From the NCBI RefSeq assembly GCF_047495875.1, contig NC_092458.1, forward strand, positions 107,138,227-107,202,226: DNA of 64,000 bases, in the 5' to 3' direction. The translations under genes and the position numbers were made by a program. The stretch is from Pithys albifrons albifrons. Its lineage: Eukaryota > Chordata > Aves > Passeriformes > Thamnophilidae. Below are positions 1 to 13,169 of this stretch, in pieces (position 1 is the first letter of the stretch; each line of letters opens with the position of its first letter). The notes beneath the pieces are model-generated. The model had not been told where the DNA came from. It saw only the letters and a program-made list of their open reading frames with translations, and made no database searches.

Positions 1-3000
1 TGGTTCAGTTGCCTCTACTCAAAATGATAAAATTGTCTGAATATGTAGGTCCAAAAATTGGTTAGACAGCTTTATTTTCCATGTGCATTGCAACCAGCCT
101 GCAATTTTCGTCTATAAAAGTCACATGAATTGAGAGCCTTGCGAACACACAAGTCAATATGCATTAGTTGGATGGTGGGAGGATAGTAATCATGTTAGTT
201 AAGGCACTCAGAATCTTTGCGCATTTTTAGTTCTGCTTTTCAAGAATTCTTGTGTTTTGCTTTCATCAGTCATTCTCAAAGATTAGATGTTAAGAGGTAA
301 AGCTGTAAAAACAAAACATATCCTCATCATATATATCTTTGTGTGTATATATATATAGCATTTTGTACAACAAGGCTTAGGTACTTATACTGCATTCATT
401 GCTGTAATACCAGAATCCATCACAAATATTTTTAAGGTTTTGTTCCATGTGACAGTGAAGTACAATGCAACCCATTTTATAGAGGAGAACTGAGAAATCA
501 AAGTGATATTGGTGTGGGTCCTCTGTACTGGGGTACCTTCATACTGTTGGCATTGCTAAGCCCAAAACTGAGTCCACTTTCAAGCTCCCCTACATTGTCT
601 GGTTTTCTTCCTGAGCCTGAAGCTCCCTCTCGTTACGTTGAGCTGCCTTATGCATGATGGTGCTGTTTCAAAGGTTGTTTTACTTTTTAATTTATTATTT
701 AATTGCAATAAATATTTTCCTACTCTAGGATATGTTGCTTTATGCTGCTAATGTCTTCAATCTCTTAAGTACAGAACTTGTGGAGTTTGAAAATTCTGTT
801 TACACCTAATTTATGTACAGTTCACTTGCCTCAGCTTGATTTCCACCCCAGACATGACGAGGGAAAGCTCTGTTGTTCCACAAATAATTAGGGATACCTT
901 GAGAATACCCTCAGAGAAATCAAATATTTTTCCTATATAAGGAGCTGCTTAGGTTGCTTGCAAAATTTCCTTTGTGCTCATAAATCTAGTTGGTTTCGTG
1001 CCTTTGAATCCTCCTTAAGATCTGTTGCTTACCAATGTGGACTGAAGCTGAGGTCTAGAGGTCTCTTCCATATAAAGTTTAAAGACAAGAAAGCATGTAA
1101 GGATGTGATTTTATTTTTAAATCCTTGTGAAATATAAGAAGACTAAATTTCAGTCAGTCAAGTCAGATGTTGACCTTTGGATTTCTTAAGCTGCCAATTA
1201 TCTGATTCTGTTTCTTTCCCCCCTTCCACTTGTGTGCCATCAATAGCACAAACATGTCTGAAGTATGCAATCTTTCTTGCATGCTACATATAATGTTGGC
1301 AGAAATGTAAGGGTTTTTCCACCCATAGTGCATATAGAAAGTATGCCATAGTTATCCACATATTTTTGTGCTATGTTAGAGTTCAAACACGTGCAAAGGG
1401 AAGTGCAGCTTTCTATACCAGCATTTCTGAAGAAATAGATTTTTATGAAATATTAACACCTTGTCTTTAAGAACAGGCACAAACAACTTGTTAGCTATAT
1501 TCATTACACTTGTTTTTAATAAAATATGCTATGCTTATTTTTAAAAAGTGAATAATTTACATTAAAAATGCTTGTAATTGATACATTAAATAATATGAAC
1601 TGAACTTCAAATGGGAGAAATTATCTAAAATTCTGTAACCTGATTTTTGTACTACATTATTTCAAATTATTTGTCCATAATTGCTTCATTTTATATAAAT
1701 TTCAGTGAGTTTACAAAGCATCTGCAATGAATCATTCCCATTTGAATTTCAGATGGCATCCAAGCTTGGTAACAGAAGGTACAAGGGATTAATATTTCGC
1801 TGCAAAACAACAGTTTGAGCAGGTGGTACTTGATGCTATTACACATATAGGTCACTTGGGAGAGTGCTTAATCACTGAACTGAATATTAATTAGGACAGC
1901 TTTCTCAGGTTTTTAAAAGATAAATACTTTTTAAGGAAATGTGGAGGGGGAATCTCCAAACCCCCCAAAGTCTGGAGTTTTGAAAATTAAGCTGCTTATT
2001 GTAAAAACTTGCTATACAAGTTGAGGTTCAAGTTTTTTCAAAGGGGACTAGTTTTGTGCTAAAAGAAGCCACTGTGAACTTTTGAGTATTAGCTATATGA
2101 AACCAAGCTTTCTCCTTAGTTTCTTTCTGAACTTTTCTCTATCTGCCTGAATTTCACACTGTCCTGTTAAATGCCTCACCAAAAAATACTCGGTCAGTTA
2201 AATCTGTAGGTTTCCATAGGTACAAGACAGTACTTGCAAAATTTTTGGCTTGAGATCCTGAAAATAACTATGGGATTAATGTATCTGAGTGGAAAAACTA
2301 CGCTCTTGATATAAGCTGAGGAGAAAAACAGAACACTTCTTTACTACATGAGTTGCAGAATGTAAAATCCAGTGTCTTTGACTTGGTTTTTGCTACCAAG
2401 TCATGCTTTAAATAACTTCTGAATTATTCATGTTCATGTTTTAAAAGATGTAAGGTATGTTTGCAAGGTGCTAGAATGCTCTGAAACATAATATTAATCT
2501 CTTTTGCTTGTACCTGATGCTACTATGGATTAAGTCCTCTGAAATTCAGAATTCCCTGGGCAGAACTGATGGAGTTTCCTGGAGGCAGTGTTTGCTATGC
2601 CTGTGCAGTGCTCGCGGTGTGCCAGCTGGCTTTGATATGCCCTATCAACACTCCTCTGCTCCACTGTCTAAAACTCCTTTAGGAGCTTTGATTTTTCCCA
2701 GAACTCCATTTGCAACCTGCAGGCTGTCACAGCTGTGCAAAAGTGATGGCAGTCGGATTTTCCCACTTCCCCAGGCAGGGGCATGGGGACAGCATAGCTT
2801 CTTCTGGAGTGGATGCTTGGAGCCTCCACCTACCACTTGGAGGGATGAGGTGTTTTACTTGGAAAATGGGCTTAGACATTGAGGAAGTGAAGGATGGTCC
2901 AGGAGGAGGGCAGAATTCCCCAGTGTGAGGCTGAGGCCTCACAGGAAGCTCTGCTTCCCTTTGCCTTCCCAGTGTAGGTAAGAAAAACTTCCATTTTTTG

Positions 3001-6000
3001 GGTCAGGTTACTTTGCCTTCCTTCCCACTGCCTTCTGAGTTCGAAGCCTGTTTCCTCCTGGCTCGCCCAGCAGCTTTTAGCACTGAGCTTTTCATCCTGC
3101 AGCTAAAGGTCCTGGCACAGTGTCTCTTGTGCCTGTGTGTTCAGGCAGTGCGTGGTGACTTCACCTGGAGCTGATGTTCACATTAACTGCCCCAAGATGC
3201 CTCCCAGAAGGTGGGTGTTCAGTGACAGTGATGCACACCTGATGAGGTGCTGCATGGTTGGGTTTGTAACAGCACCTTCCTCCTGTGGCCTGCTTTAGCA
3301 GCAGGAAATGATGAAGTACTGTGAATATTGCTGCTTTGACATTTCCAGCTATATTTGGGATAACATATAATGTCATTTTAAGGGTAACTACCATACAGAT
3401 GGGTGCTCATCTTTCCTGTATGCTCGGTCATTCCCTGAGTCACGCTGTTTGCTCACCGAAAGCTTTCAGTAAAATTCAGGTTTTACGTGTATTGGTAATG
3501 CCCTTATGAATTTGAATATATTTCCGTTTTAGAAGCTTCTTACCTTGATTTTGTGTCTTTAAATGTTTGTGAGGGGAGAAATTTTTCTGGCTTTATTTTT
3601 TTCAGTTTTTGGGTTTTTTTTTCAGTTCAGAGATAAATATCAGTTAATCAGTAGTTGACTAGAATACTTGGCTGGAAGATGTTCTTCCTTGTTTTCTGCT
3701 GCTGTAAACACATCACACTATGTCAGATGTTCCCATATAAATGCAGACTAGAGGAAACAGATCTAAAGAAAGTAGAAGAAAAGCTGGGGTAGGAAATTAG
3801 TTTGAAACTGAATTGGACCCTAACTATAACATGGCACTCTGTCAAAGATACCTGGGATAAGAAGGTAATGCAGTAGCATAGGACTTTGGGAAAAGATGTC
3901 CCAAGATTTTAGTGTCAGTCTGGATAAATGGGAACACTTGGAAGACTGAGACTGGGAGTACTGATTCTCATAATAAGTGCCAACATCAGCTGGTGCTTAA
4001 GCAAAAGCATGGGTACTGTTGGTGATTAAAGTGATGGACATAAGGTGACTACCCTGAGCAATACAGGATAAGGAACTAAAAATCTAGTAGAAGAACTAGG
4101 TGACATAGGCCAAAGGAGTGGGATGAGGTGAGAAAGACTAGAAGGGCATCCTGAATTTTTAATAGTAAGCCCAGAATTGGGAAGGGGGTAAGGTGGGAAT
4201 CAACACATGACTGATACAGATTTGTGTTGTGGCAGAAGTAGTTTATTTGGGAGAGTTGAATGGTTTGACAAGTCTGTTGCCAAGAGTCTGTTTGCTTCCA
4301 GAGCCCACAGAGATGCTCCACATTCTTGACTCTTGTCAGCAAATGTGTGAAAACTTGCTGGACAATTTTATCCCTGAAAACTCAGTGTAGCAACTGTTAC
4401 CACTCACTCCTCCAGCTCAAGGGGAAGAGGTCTGTTGCTGTACATAAATTTCAAAACATTATTAATGGACAAACCTGTCATGAAAGACACAGAATCTGGT
4501 TTTAATTTCAAAGAGGAAACAAGGATGTTGCATGTAGTAAAGATATTATTGAAAGAAAAATGGAGAGTTCATAGTCGAAGTATGGTGAGTGATTCTTGCA
4601 ACACAAATTTGCTTCCAGTTGTATGCTATACAGTAATCCTTAATTATGTTACTCAGTGCTATCTTTGTTCCAAAGTATTCTTGTCTTATTGGGGTTTTTG
4701 GATGGACAGAGTTTGTTTAATGAACAGATGTTCACTATTTTGTACAATGTGTGTCCTCAGGCCTTATTTCCTGCATTTTATTCAGGCCCTTACTCTGAAG
4801 TCAAAATGATTCTTTTCCTCAGGGGCTTTTCATGATGCTCATCACTGTAATATCTGAATAGCTTCTCCCAAAGTAATTAATTTACCTTCACAACACCCTT
4901 GAGCTGTGCAAGTTTTATCTGTCTTTTACAAGCAAGCAATAAAGGAGGAATGAGATCAAGATGAAAGGTCTCTTTTTCACAGTGCCAAGTCTGAGCCATC
5001 TAAGACACTGTCAGGATGGTCGGTTCTTGTCAGTTTCTTTTTAGGCACAAAACATTAAACTTTGGACCTTTATTTCCAAATTTTAGTGCTTGCTAATTCA
5101 TACTATTGGACATTAAATTGGGGAAACTGAAAAGTACTAAAACAAATATTGTCTTTGTCTCTAGCCTTTGGTTTTATTTGATCCCTTAGCATCCTAAGCA
5201 TCCTTTGTCAGGATCAGAATCTGGGCCTTAAAGCAGCAGTTGCCCTGACACAACTTGATGACTTTTTACTTTCTCTCATGTTGTTCAGTCTGTGGAAGAA
5301 ATGGGCAGTGGGGTACAACAAATGAGTGTTCATCTATAGCCACTTTCTGAAGTGGATCAGATCTGTACCAAGGGAAGGACCTTATGGAGAAGGAATCATG
5401 TAACTACATTTCTTAGCCTGCTTATATAGTGTGGAGTAGCTGAAGTGCAGTTATAGTGTTTAGTGTGTGATTGTTTGGGTTTATTATCTTTGTCATCTCT
5501 GTTTAAAGAAGAAAATAATCTAGAAAATGTGAAATTCTAATGGAATAAAAATGAGCGCTCCCCAGTTCAAATTGATTGTGATTTTGTAGACATTTATATA
5601 TCAATGTATTTATAATACAGTATATTGCCACTTCCTAATAATTTGTAAGCTGTTCACTCAGGTTTTGATAGGAAAAAATGACCTGTGAAACTTGTGATTT
5701 CTCTCTGAACTAATTAAGTCAAACAATTAAAGAATGATTGCAAAACATCAATATGAACAGAAATTAACTTTGTGTCATAACTAGAGCAACTGTCCAGAAG
5801 ACCTGATTAGAGGGGAAACATTTGTTACAAAAATGCTTTTCCCAATGTTAGCAATGGGATTTTTTTTTTAATCCAAGGAAACAGAAATGAAATTATGATG
5901 CTTGATACAAAAAGGTTAATTATTCAAACCACTGCATTCCAAGAGCATCTTGGAATACCTGCTCTGTTCTGGATGGAATAGTATCTTACTGTACTGTGTG

Positions 6001-9000
6001 GAGCTCATTGCCTGATGCATCTTGTTATCTTCCTGCCTTAGTGTCCATTCATTATTAACCCCTTAATAAAAATCGTATTTGGAAGCCTTTGGCGAAATAA
6101 TCCTGTGTTTATCAGGTTTTGCCAAGTTGAATTTAAGTCATCAACATGTACATGCATCATAAGTAGTTAAGCTTCAAGCTTGGTTGGCAGAAGGTTTAGT
6201 GATTGCCTTGTCAACCAGACCCCATAGCTCATTTCCCCTCATGTATTCCTCCTTGTATCCACAAAAAATTATACCCCTCACAGGGTCCTGCTTCACAGGA
6301 AGCCTCTTTAATTACCCTGTGTGTGAAGCCTATGAAAGCTGTTGTGCTTTCATATATGAATGAATTTGAAAATATACATTGGGCTGTGTGATTGAGTAAA
6401 GATAATAAGCTTTATGGTTAGCTGCTTACTTTCATGTTAAGCAGTCTTTGTTTTCAGTTCCTGTTTCAAGGACGGTTTTGTTCATTCTTACTGTGTAGCA
6501 TCCATTGCTGGTGGCAGCATTTAACGTGTTCCCCCTCCTCTCTCCCTGCTTATGAATTGAAAAGCTTCATGCTTTTTAAGCTTTTGAAGTGTTTGTGTCT
6601 AATTTTGGAGAAAGGTCCATGGTTATAGGTTTAAGGTTTGCTCCTGGAGGTCGGTGTTGCCAGAACAGGTGTCCAACATCTGGAGAGTTGAAACATGCTT
6701 ACTGCAGGTTCCTATAATTATATCTGGTAAAATCCTGCTCAGACTAGTGATTGCTTGAAGTCTCTGTTCTTCTTCTTGACTATCTCATTTCAGGGCTGTG
6801 TCTAGGCTACAAGGTGCTTAAATACTCAGACTTATCAACACTGAGCATTTTAATGAATGTGACCTTTGTGGATGTAGCTTTAACATTTCTGTGCTAATTC
6901 TTTCCTTGGTAGAGATATTTCTGTCACATGTAGCTATGAGATGGTAAAATGCCCAGATACTATGCTGGAAATGTGGTGCAGAGAGAGAAATGCAAAAGCT
7001 GCTTGGTGCCTGCATCCCAGAGTCACAGCAGTGCTTGGATTGAACTAAAATCGGGGATTTGTCATAGTAGGTGCTCCTAGAGGGATGTGCTACTGGTATG
7101 ACAATTAGGTCATCAGCTGAGGCTCCTGCAATTCTGAACTTGAAAAATTCACTCCACACACACCTTGTTGATAGGATTTTGTTGTTATAGGTTTTTTGTT
7201 CAAATCCTGAATAGGAGAAGACAACAACTAGTAATCTTTTAAATTTTTTAATACATTTTTGCTCCTTAAGCACTTTAGCCTGCTCTCCCCATCTCTCTGC
7301 TGGCACACGCTTGCACTGATATGCTCCTCCCAGTGGCTGAACTTGGCAAATCTAGATTCTCAAGTCCAAAAAGTTGCACTGACCAACTTTAAGCAGTCTT
7401 GAATTTTTCCCTGCTTTACTCTGCCAAGCACCTCCTAGTGTAAAATATAGAATGGTGACAAGATTCTGAGACACAGTGGCGGACTGTGCTGTTCATTTGA
7501 TGGTTCTCTTCTGAAAGAAGTGCTTGCAGCCTTAGAAGCCAAGCAGCTGCTGTCACTGCTCAGAAAGTTGAGCTGCTGGTATGCAAGCATGAACACTAGC
7601 ATGATTAGAATCTTCAGGGAACTTTACTTGTGAAGCTTTGCATAGGGAAATATATTCTAAAGTTAGTGGCAGGGTTTGTAGGGAGAAAGGAGTGTGAAGA
7701 AAGCTTTATTCATAATACACTCAGTGCTCAGATCTTACAGATTTCAACTGAAAACAGCACAAGAAGAGGGGAGGAGAGGGAGAGAATTTGAAAGGCACCA
7801 TATGGCTTGCTGGAATAGAAAAGACCAGTTGTGGGTGGGGGAGCATTTTGCTTATTTAATAACAAAGGCACTGTGTCTGTGCCAGTACATGGAGAACGTG
7901 AAAATAGCAGTTCTTCATGTTCTGCTTTTTCCCTGACTGAAGCTGTCTTTTGAATGAATGGATTTGACAAGGTCAAGATCTCTGTCGTGTGAGTTTGACT
8001 GATCTTAATGACCTGGAACAGGGTAAGGAGAAACTGTTACTGTCATAGGAAGGTTAACTAGAACACCAGAAATGGTTTTCAAAATCAGATATTTATGAAT
8101 GCAGTGGTGAAAGTTGCTAACACAACATCAAAACGTGCAGCGTGTTACCTGAATCTCATTGTCTGTTCCTCCTCTCAGTTTCTCATTTATGGGAAATTTG
8201 GTAAAATTCATTGCTGTTTCTTGTCACCATTATATGAGTATGTGTGTGCACATATGGCACATATTCTCCCTGTCATTTAAGATGCCAAATAGACTCCATT
8301 GACATGTTTGTGCCTTTTTTTCCAAATGCTAAAGGAACCGTGGGTCAGAGCAACAATAAAAAATGTGTTTGTTTTTTTTCTCCTCTATTGAATCTGTGCT
8401 ACAGAAGTTGCTATCAGTGATCTGTGACCAATACATCTGGAGTTGATGCATTCAGCTGAAAAATTTGGGGGTACATAACACTGAGAGCTACTAGGAGTGA
8501 GTCTTTGTCTGTGCTTTTGTATTTTTTTAGCATAGCAAGCTTTTTGGATGCTGAATGTTATGAAAAATAGCAAAAGCAAGTTTTTGAAATTCAGGGTTAC
8601 TTATAATCTCACACTATGGAAGTATGAATTTTTATACTGATTAAGAAATTAAGTAAAATTTTTATTTTGCATTGTCATTTTGAAGTACTAGTAACTAGGT
8701 AATTATGTTTTCAGTTGTGTACTACAAATAGAAAGCTATTTTACGTTTTTGATCTGATCAGGTTGCTACACTACTAAGCACTTACTGTGTGAGTTCAAGC
8801 AAGTCACTTCTGCTCTTCTCCATGCTGTTATAAGTCATTTTTTGCAATTACTTTGGTGCAAAGAGGTCTTTACTTTCTGATTTTAGTTCTGCAATGCTGA
8901 GGAAGGCCACTGGATGGAACCATTACATTTTACTTAACACAATGATGCAAAACCTTGCTGTGACTGAAATATATGTTCCTGAAAAAATAAAAATAAAAGG

Positions 9001-11289
9001 TTTTATTAAATAATGACATTACCCTTCTTTGTTTTATTTCTAAAAAAAAAATGTATATAAGAGAGAGAGACAGCAGATTTTAAGTAGTGTTTCCATGAAT
9101 CTGGAATGATCAAGAGGGGGTATCTTTCTCTTTTGCAATCTCTAGTTATTTTGTTTGAAATTATCAGAGTTGAAAAAATAACAGAACTTAAATTAGACTT
9201 GGTGAAGCCATGAGGGTTTATAAGGAAGATATTGTGCCCTGTGCAGTAGTATTAGCCAGCAGATTATGCAGCCAGAAGTTTTTCAAGACCTAATGTTGTT
9301 TGGCAGATAGCAAAAAGCTTCCACTGTGGGAGATGTTAGGCAAGAGGCTTTTAAGAAGTCATGCTTCAATTATTCTGGTTAATTAAAAATAAAGTCTGTA
9401 ATTAAGGGAGTAGTTGCTTTTTTTTGTCCAAATCAAGTTCAAAGTTAATTTGGAGCTAAGATTATGGAGTTTATTTTCTCTTGCCTTTCGCTTTGATTGG
9501 ATGAATATGAGGGCTGCTGTCATAACACTGTGTGCTACATGTGGGACCTCCAGAGGTGAACATGTCAGTTGATGAGCAGTTGGAATTTAAAGAACTAGTT
9601 CCTCTATTTGGTAACTTTAACACATTCATGTAATTTCATATCCATATTGAGATATCCTTTGTGTGATGATAGCTGGAAAGGCTTAGAGAAGAAAGCTACT
9701 TTTATAATTTGCTGACCAAGGTATTAGCATAAATACAAATAATAAATTGTGTATTGTGGTGGCAAAACAGACCCTTTGTAGTGCCTCTTGAAGATGAAAT
9801 ATGGTAATAGAAACTCATTATGGCATCATCTCCTAGGTAGTGGACAGCGGGCAACTCTCCTTGCAGCCCAAGTTTTATGTACTCACACTGGAGCCCTGAA
9901 ATATTCATTTGTCTCACATGTGTGTCAGGAGCTGTTATGGAGAGAGAACACGTTCATGGGTGGTTAGCAACTGCATGGGGCAGGTTAATGATATGCAGGG
10001 ATTTTTTACTTCTTTTCTGTTCTATTTGTAGTGGTGGCATTGAAAAAAGGAATGCAATCTCCTCCTGTAATACCCTGTAAAATGTGTGATATTTAGCCCT
10101 TCATTTAAGGAGAGCAACAGACTCATTAAATATACCATATGAACATTTTCACTTTTTTTTTTTCAGTGGGTTATACCTGTTAAAGGCTAAACAACATTGG
10201 CAAAATAGACTTTGAAAATGTGAGAGCTCACTCATACCCTTTCTGCCAGCACAGCAAGAAGACTTAAGGAGCACAAACAAGTCCAGAAAGATGCCTGCAG
10301 TCCTGTTTAGGCTGAGGATCTTTTGCACATGGTGATAGGTTTGTTAGTGTGATGGTTCTAAGGATCTGCATGTGAACTACTGAAATTCTGCTTGTGTTAT
10401 GAAGTTACTAAATCTGTAAAGTGATACCAAATTTAGGGTAAATAATTAAACCCATTGTTCATTTTGAAAGAGAAGGAAAGGGCACCTTAGAGGCAGCCTT
10501 CTAAATCTGGAGTAAATCCAGTTTCTACGGGAAACGAAAAAATGTCTATATTGCTGCTGGAAGCAAAGAAATTACTAGTTAGTAATCTATTTGCTTCAGT
10601 GTGTTTCAGCCTTTCTTTTCAGATTGCTGAAACCCAGCAGAGAAGAGCAGTTTCCCAGGCTAGACTGACTAAGCTTGCTGCTCCATCTCCTTTGCTATGA
10701 CTTGAGTGTAAAGTGGTAGTGGAGCTCTTTTTCTTCACTCACCCTAGTAGGTATCTTGAATTTGATTATCCTTTTTTAGAAATGATAGATTTCACAAACA
10801 AAAATAACTGTATTTTTGATTATATGACAAACATGACTATTCATGTTGTAAGTTAAACCAGACACATCTTATTTTTCTGATATTATAGCCTTTTTATAAT
10901 GTTTTTCTCTTCCATTCATTTAGCCTTACTCTGAATTCTGCTGCAAAAATCCCTAGCACCTGAAACATGTCCATATAATAGATCCTTGATAGATGACACA
11001 GATACTTCTGGTTTAGATGGCTTATTTTGTTAGCTGGCTGTTGGTTTAATAATTATAACAGAACACAAAATAGAACTGAGGTGCTAATCCTGCATGGAGC
11101 TTTCCTTTAAGGAAAGTGAAAATTATTTCTGTGGTATCATTATCAGTTGTAATGTCGACATCAGCCTGTTGTCTCACAGCACTTCTCAGATGATCAAGTC
11201 CCCAATCTGCCTGACTTCATAGCTCTTTACCTGCATTGCCCCTTGCAACTAGACTACCACAATGTAATTGAGAATTTCAGGCTGCACAG
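1..11289. other. Unique AT-rich noncoding DNA, no gene recognised
   Basis: I see no transposon, RNA gene or credible exon here. Small items are a (GT)3(AT)6-like run at about 341-357, a G+C-richer patch at about 2540-3330 with short overlapping open frames on both strands (none resembling a known protein), a T run near 5860 and an AG run near 9060-9070. The frames of 60-160 codons have no family motifs and overlap each other on both strands, as chance frames do. Intronic or intergenic origin cannot be separated from the sequence. Confidence 0.6.
341..357. repeat. Short GT/AT microsatellite
   Basis: A GT run of three units passes directly into an AT run of about six units. It is too short to be strongly polymorphic but is the clearest dinucleotide tract in the first kilobases. 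Confidence 0.6.
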
Positions 11290-11640
11290 CCATCAGATGA
11301 CGAGATTTTTTTTGGTTTAAGCCTAATGAACTGTTAACTTGTTAATTGGCACAAATTCCTACATCAGAGATCAGAAGTTTGTGCTGCTAATTATCATGAT
11401 CTGCTATGTGAAACTGTGCTGACACTGGCAATATTGGCAGAGTGGAATAATTAGAAGTAGACAGAAGCAAAATCAGAGTGCTTATAATGTAATTGATTTA
11501 ATGGAATATTCAGTTTTTCATTGCTCCTCTCTGCCTCAACAATAAGGATAATGTACGAGCTGCTAGACATTGGAAGCTTGATTAGCATCCAAATACATGA
11601 TCAAGCTCTAACCAAACAGGCAATGTATGAATTGGTGCAA
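11290..11640. other. Candidate conserved noncoding element
   Basis: This stretch is compositionally complex, has no repeat signature and carries several homeodomain-type cores, including TTAATTGG near 11342, CTAATTATCATG near 11387 and ATTAGCAT near 11582, along with an NF1-like TTGGCA near 11434. Such clustering is typical of vertebrate conserved enhancers, but no alignment was available and AT-rich DNA produces TAAT cores by chance. It directly precedes the provirus at 11808. The call is inference. Confidence 0.25.
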
Positions 11641-11807
11641 AAGACTCTCTTTGAGAGTCTATAAGTTTGCACAACATTTTGAAGGACAGGCAGAGCTCAT
11701 TGGTTTTGCATTTTGGCTGCTGGGGAGTTGCACATCGTGGTCAGGTCAGCACAGCAGCTGACATAGCGAGTGGCAGCTGTGCTGGAGCTCCAGGCTGGTG
11801 CTGGAGA

Positions 11808-12506
11808 TGAGAGAGAAATCTCAGATCCAAAATTTAAAAGGCGGACTCAAAAATTGAAGGAAAATAGGAAAATTGGTTTTCGGCAACCGTATCTCAAAGA
11901 TGTCCTGCACTCTTTCCTATCAGTGGATTGTAAAAGGCCCACTGATACAGTGGAGAGGTTTCTGCTTCCAGGAGCAAGCCTAGGAAAGCGGCCAGCGGGG
12001 CTCCCTAGGATCAGGCCCCTTAGAAGCTTGGGTCGGCTCCTCCCGCTCTCAGCCCAGCAACCACCCCCAGCGGAAGGAGTCCACACAAGCCGAGAGTCCA
12101 CGAGGAAAAGCCAATTTTAATGGCGCGCGCTAGCTTTTAAGGAGAGCATGGGAATTCCCCGGATGTGGACGGGGAAGAGGGGCGGAGACAGAGAGGAGTA
12201 ACACACTTCATTGGGTGCATGCAAACGAAGTGAAGGAGAGAGGGGAGGAGCGGCAAAAGGACCAATAGAAGAATGAGGTAGGCGGGGAAATTCTACCGTA
12301 GGGCTTCGTCTGGCACTCTGAGGCAGGGACAGCCCCCACCCAGGCTCCAGCAGCACCTCGTGGGCGGCCCCGCCAGCAACCGCCCTCATGGCCGGGACGT
12401 GCCAGGACGGGGGGCTGCGACCTGGAGGGTTTTCTGGGAAGAGGAAACTTGGATAAGGAACGACTAAGGGAAAAAAAACCAGGGTAGCCACATTAAGGGT
12501 ATAACA
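11808..12506 (-). repeat. Downstream (3') LTR-like region, CpG-rich
   Basis: The plus-strand edge begins TGAGAGAGAAATCTCAG, which is the U5 end on the minus strand. It aligns for about 60-70 bp with the U5 end of the LTR at 13803, with one insertion of about 12 bp. Beyond that the two differ. Minus-strand signals include CCAAT/ATTGG boxes at about 12210-12214 and 12262-12266, a weak TATA-like CTTAAAAGC at about 12133-12142 and a variant polyadenylation signal ATTAAA at 12116-12121. CpG is dense (for example GCGCGCGC near 12123-12130), unlike the surrounding DNA. The U3 start is uncertain; TGTTATACCC at 12506 is a candidate because it begins TG. Confidence 0.55.
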
Positions 12507-12507
12507 T

Positions 12508-13169
12508 TTAAACTGGGGAAGTGTCCATCCGAAAGCCCCCACGGTCCTGATCCAGCTGCTGCACGCGCTCCCTGGGGTCTTGGACCTCCGCATCTTCGTC
12601 TACCCAGCGTTTGTAATATATCTGCCACTTAGTGAATTCCTCATCAGTCTGGTCTCCTCTGACACTTTCCAGGCTCAACCTTTTCCCTTTACTGGACAGT
12701 ATATGCCCCAGGTATTTTACCTCAGAGACCCTGACTCCCCAAATAGTGTAGTAATTTTCATGCTTAATACTTAATTTGGGGATTCAGAAAATCCCTGGGG
12801 CAGTACTGTCCATCTATATTGCCTCTTTTAGCTAGTCCCAGGACATTCCTATTCAAATGCGAAAATGTCCCTGGACTTCTCAGCCAATGGGCAGGTCCAA
12901 AATGCATCCTTGAGATCGATCACCAAGAACGAATTACTGTCGCCAGGCACCCTCCTGAGGATGGTATAGGGATTGGGAACCATCTTAACAATTTTGTTAA
13001 TCTCTCTTAGGTCTTGAACCAACCTGTAGGTCCTGTCTCCCTTCCTTACTGGGAGAATAGGTGTATTATACTGGGACGTACAGGTTTCTATCAGCCCATC
13101 CTGCAATAGCCCCATTATTATTGGATGTGGTTTATTGCCAGCCTTCCTCTCTTTCCATTCTCTGCCCAC
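12508..13169 (-). pseudogene. Retroviral reverse transcriptase relic (pol fragment)
   Basis: A 106-codon minus-strand frame (13169 to 12849) contains the N-terminal polymerase motifs: PILPVRKGDRTYRLVQDLRE at about residues 37-56 and VIDLKDAF at 83-90, with the first catalytic aspartate at about residue 88. After its stop, another frame holds TVLPQGF at about 12788-12811, and a third frame holds VKYLGHIL at 12697-12720. The catalytic YVDD segment normally lying between these last two motifs is missing, so a deletion and frame changes have removed the active site. The last frame continues to a stop at 12508 through a charged tail I do not recognise. The relic is non-functional. Gammaretrovirus-type assignment follows from the motif wording and the neighbouring tRNA-Pro primer site. 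Confidence 0.8.

Noticed and set aside
2508..2942. Possible exon in the G+C-richer patch.
   Set aside because: Overlapping frames exist on both strands, none has a recognisable protein motif, and splice sites cannot be judged.
6818..7306. 162-codon minus-strand open frame, the longest in the window.
   Set aside because: No recognisable domain and no splice or promoter context; a frame of this length is expected occasionally in 64 kb read in six frames.
12117..12593. 158-codon minus-strand open frame.
   Set aside because: It lies in the CpG-rich LTR-like region, where stop codons are rare because of G+C content. It has no protein similarity that I can see.
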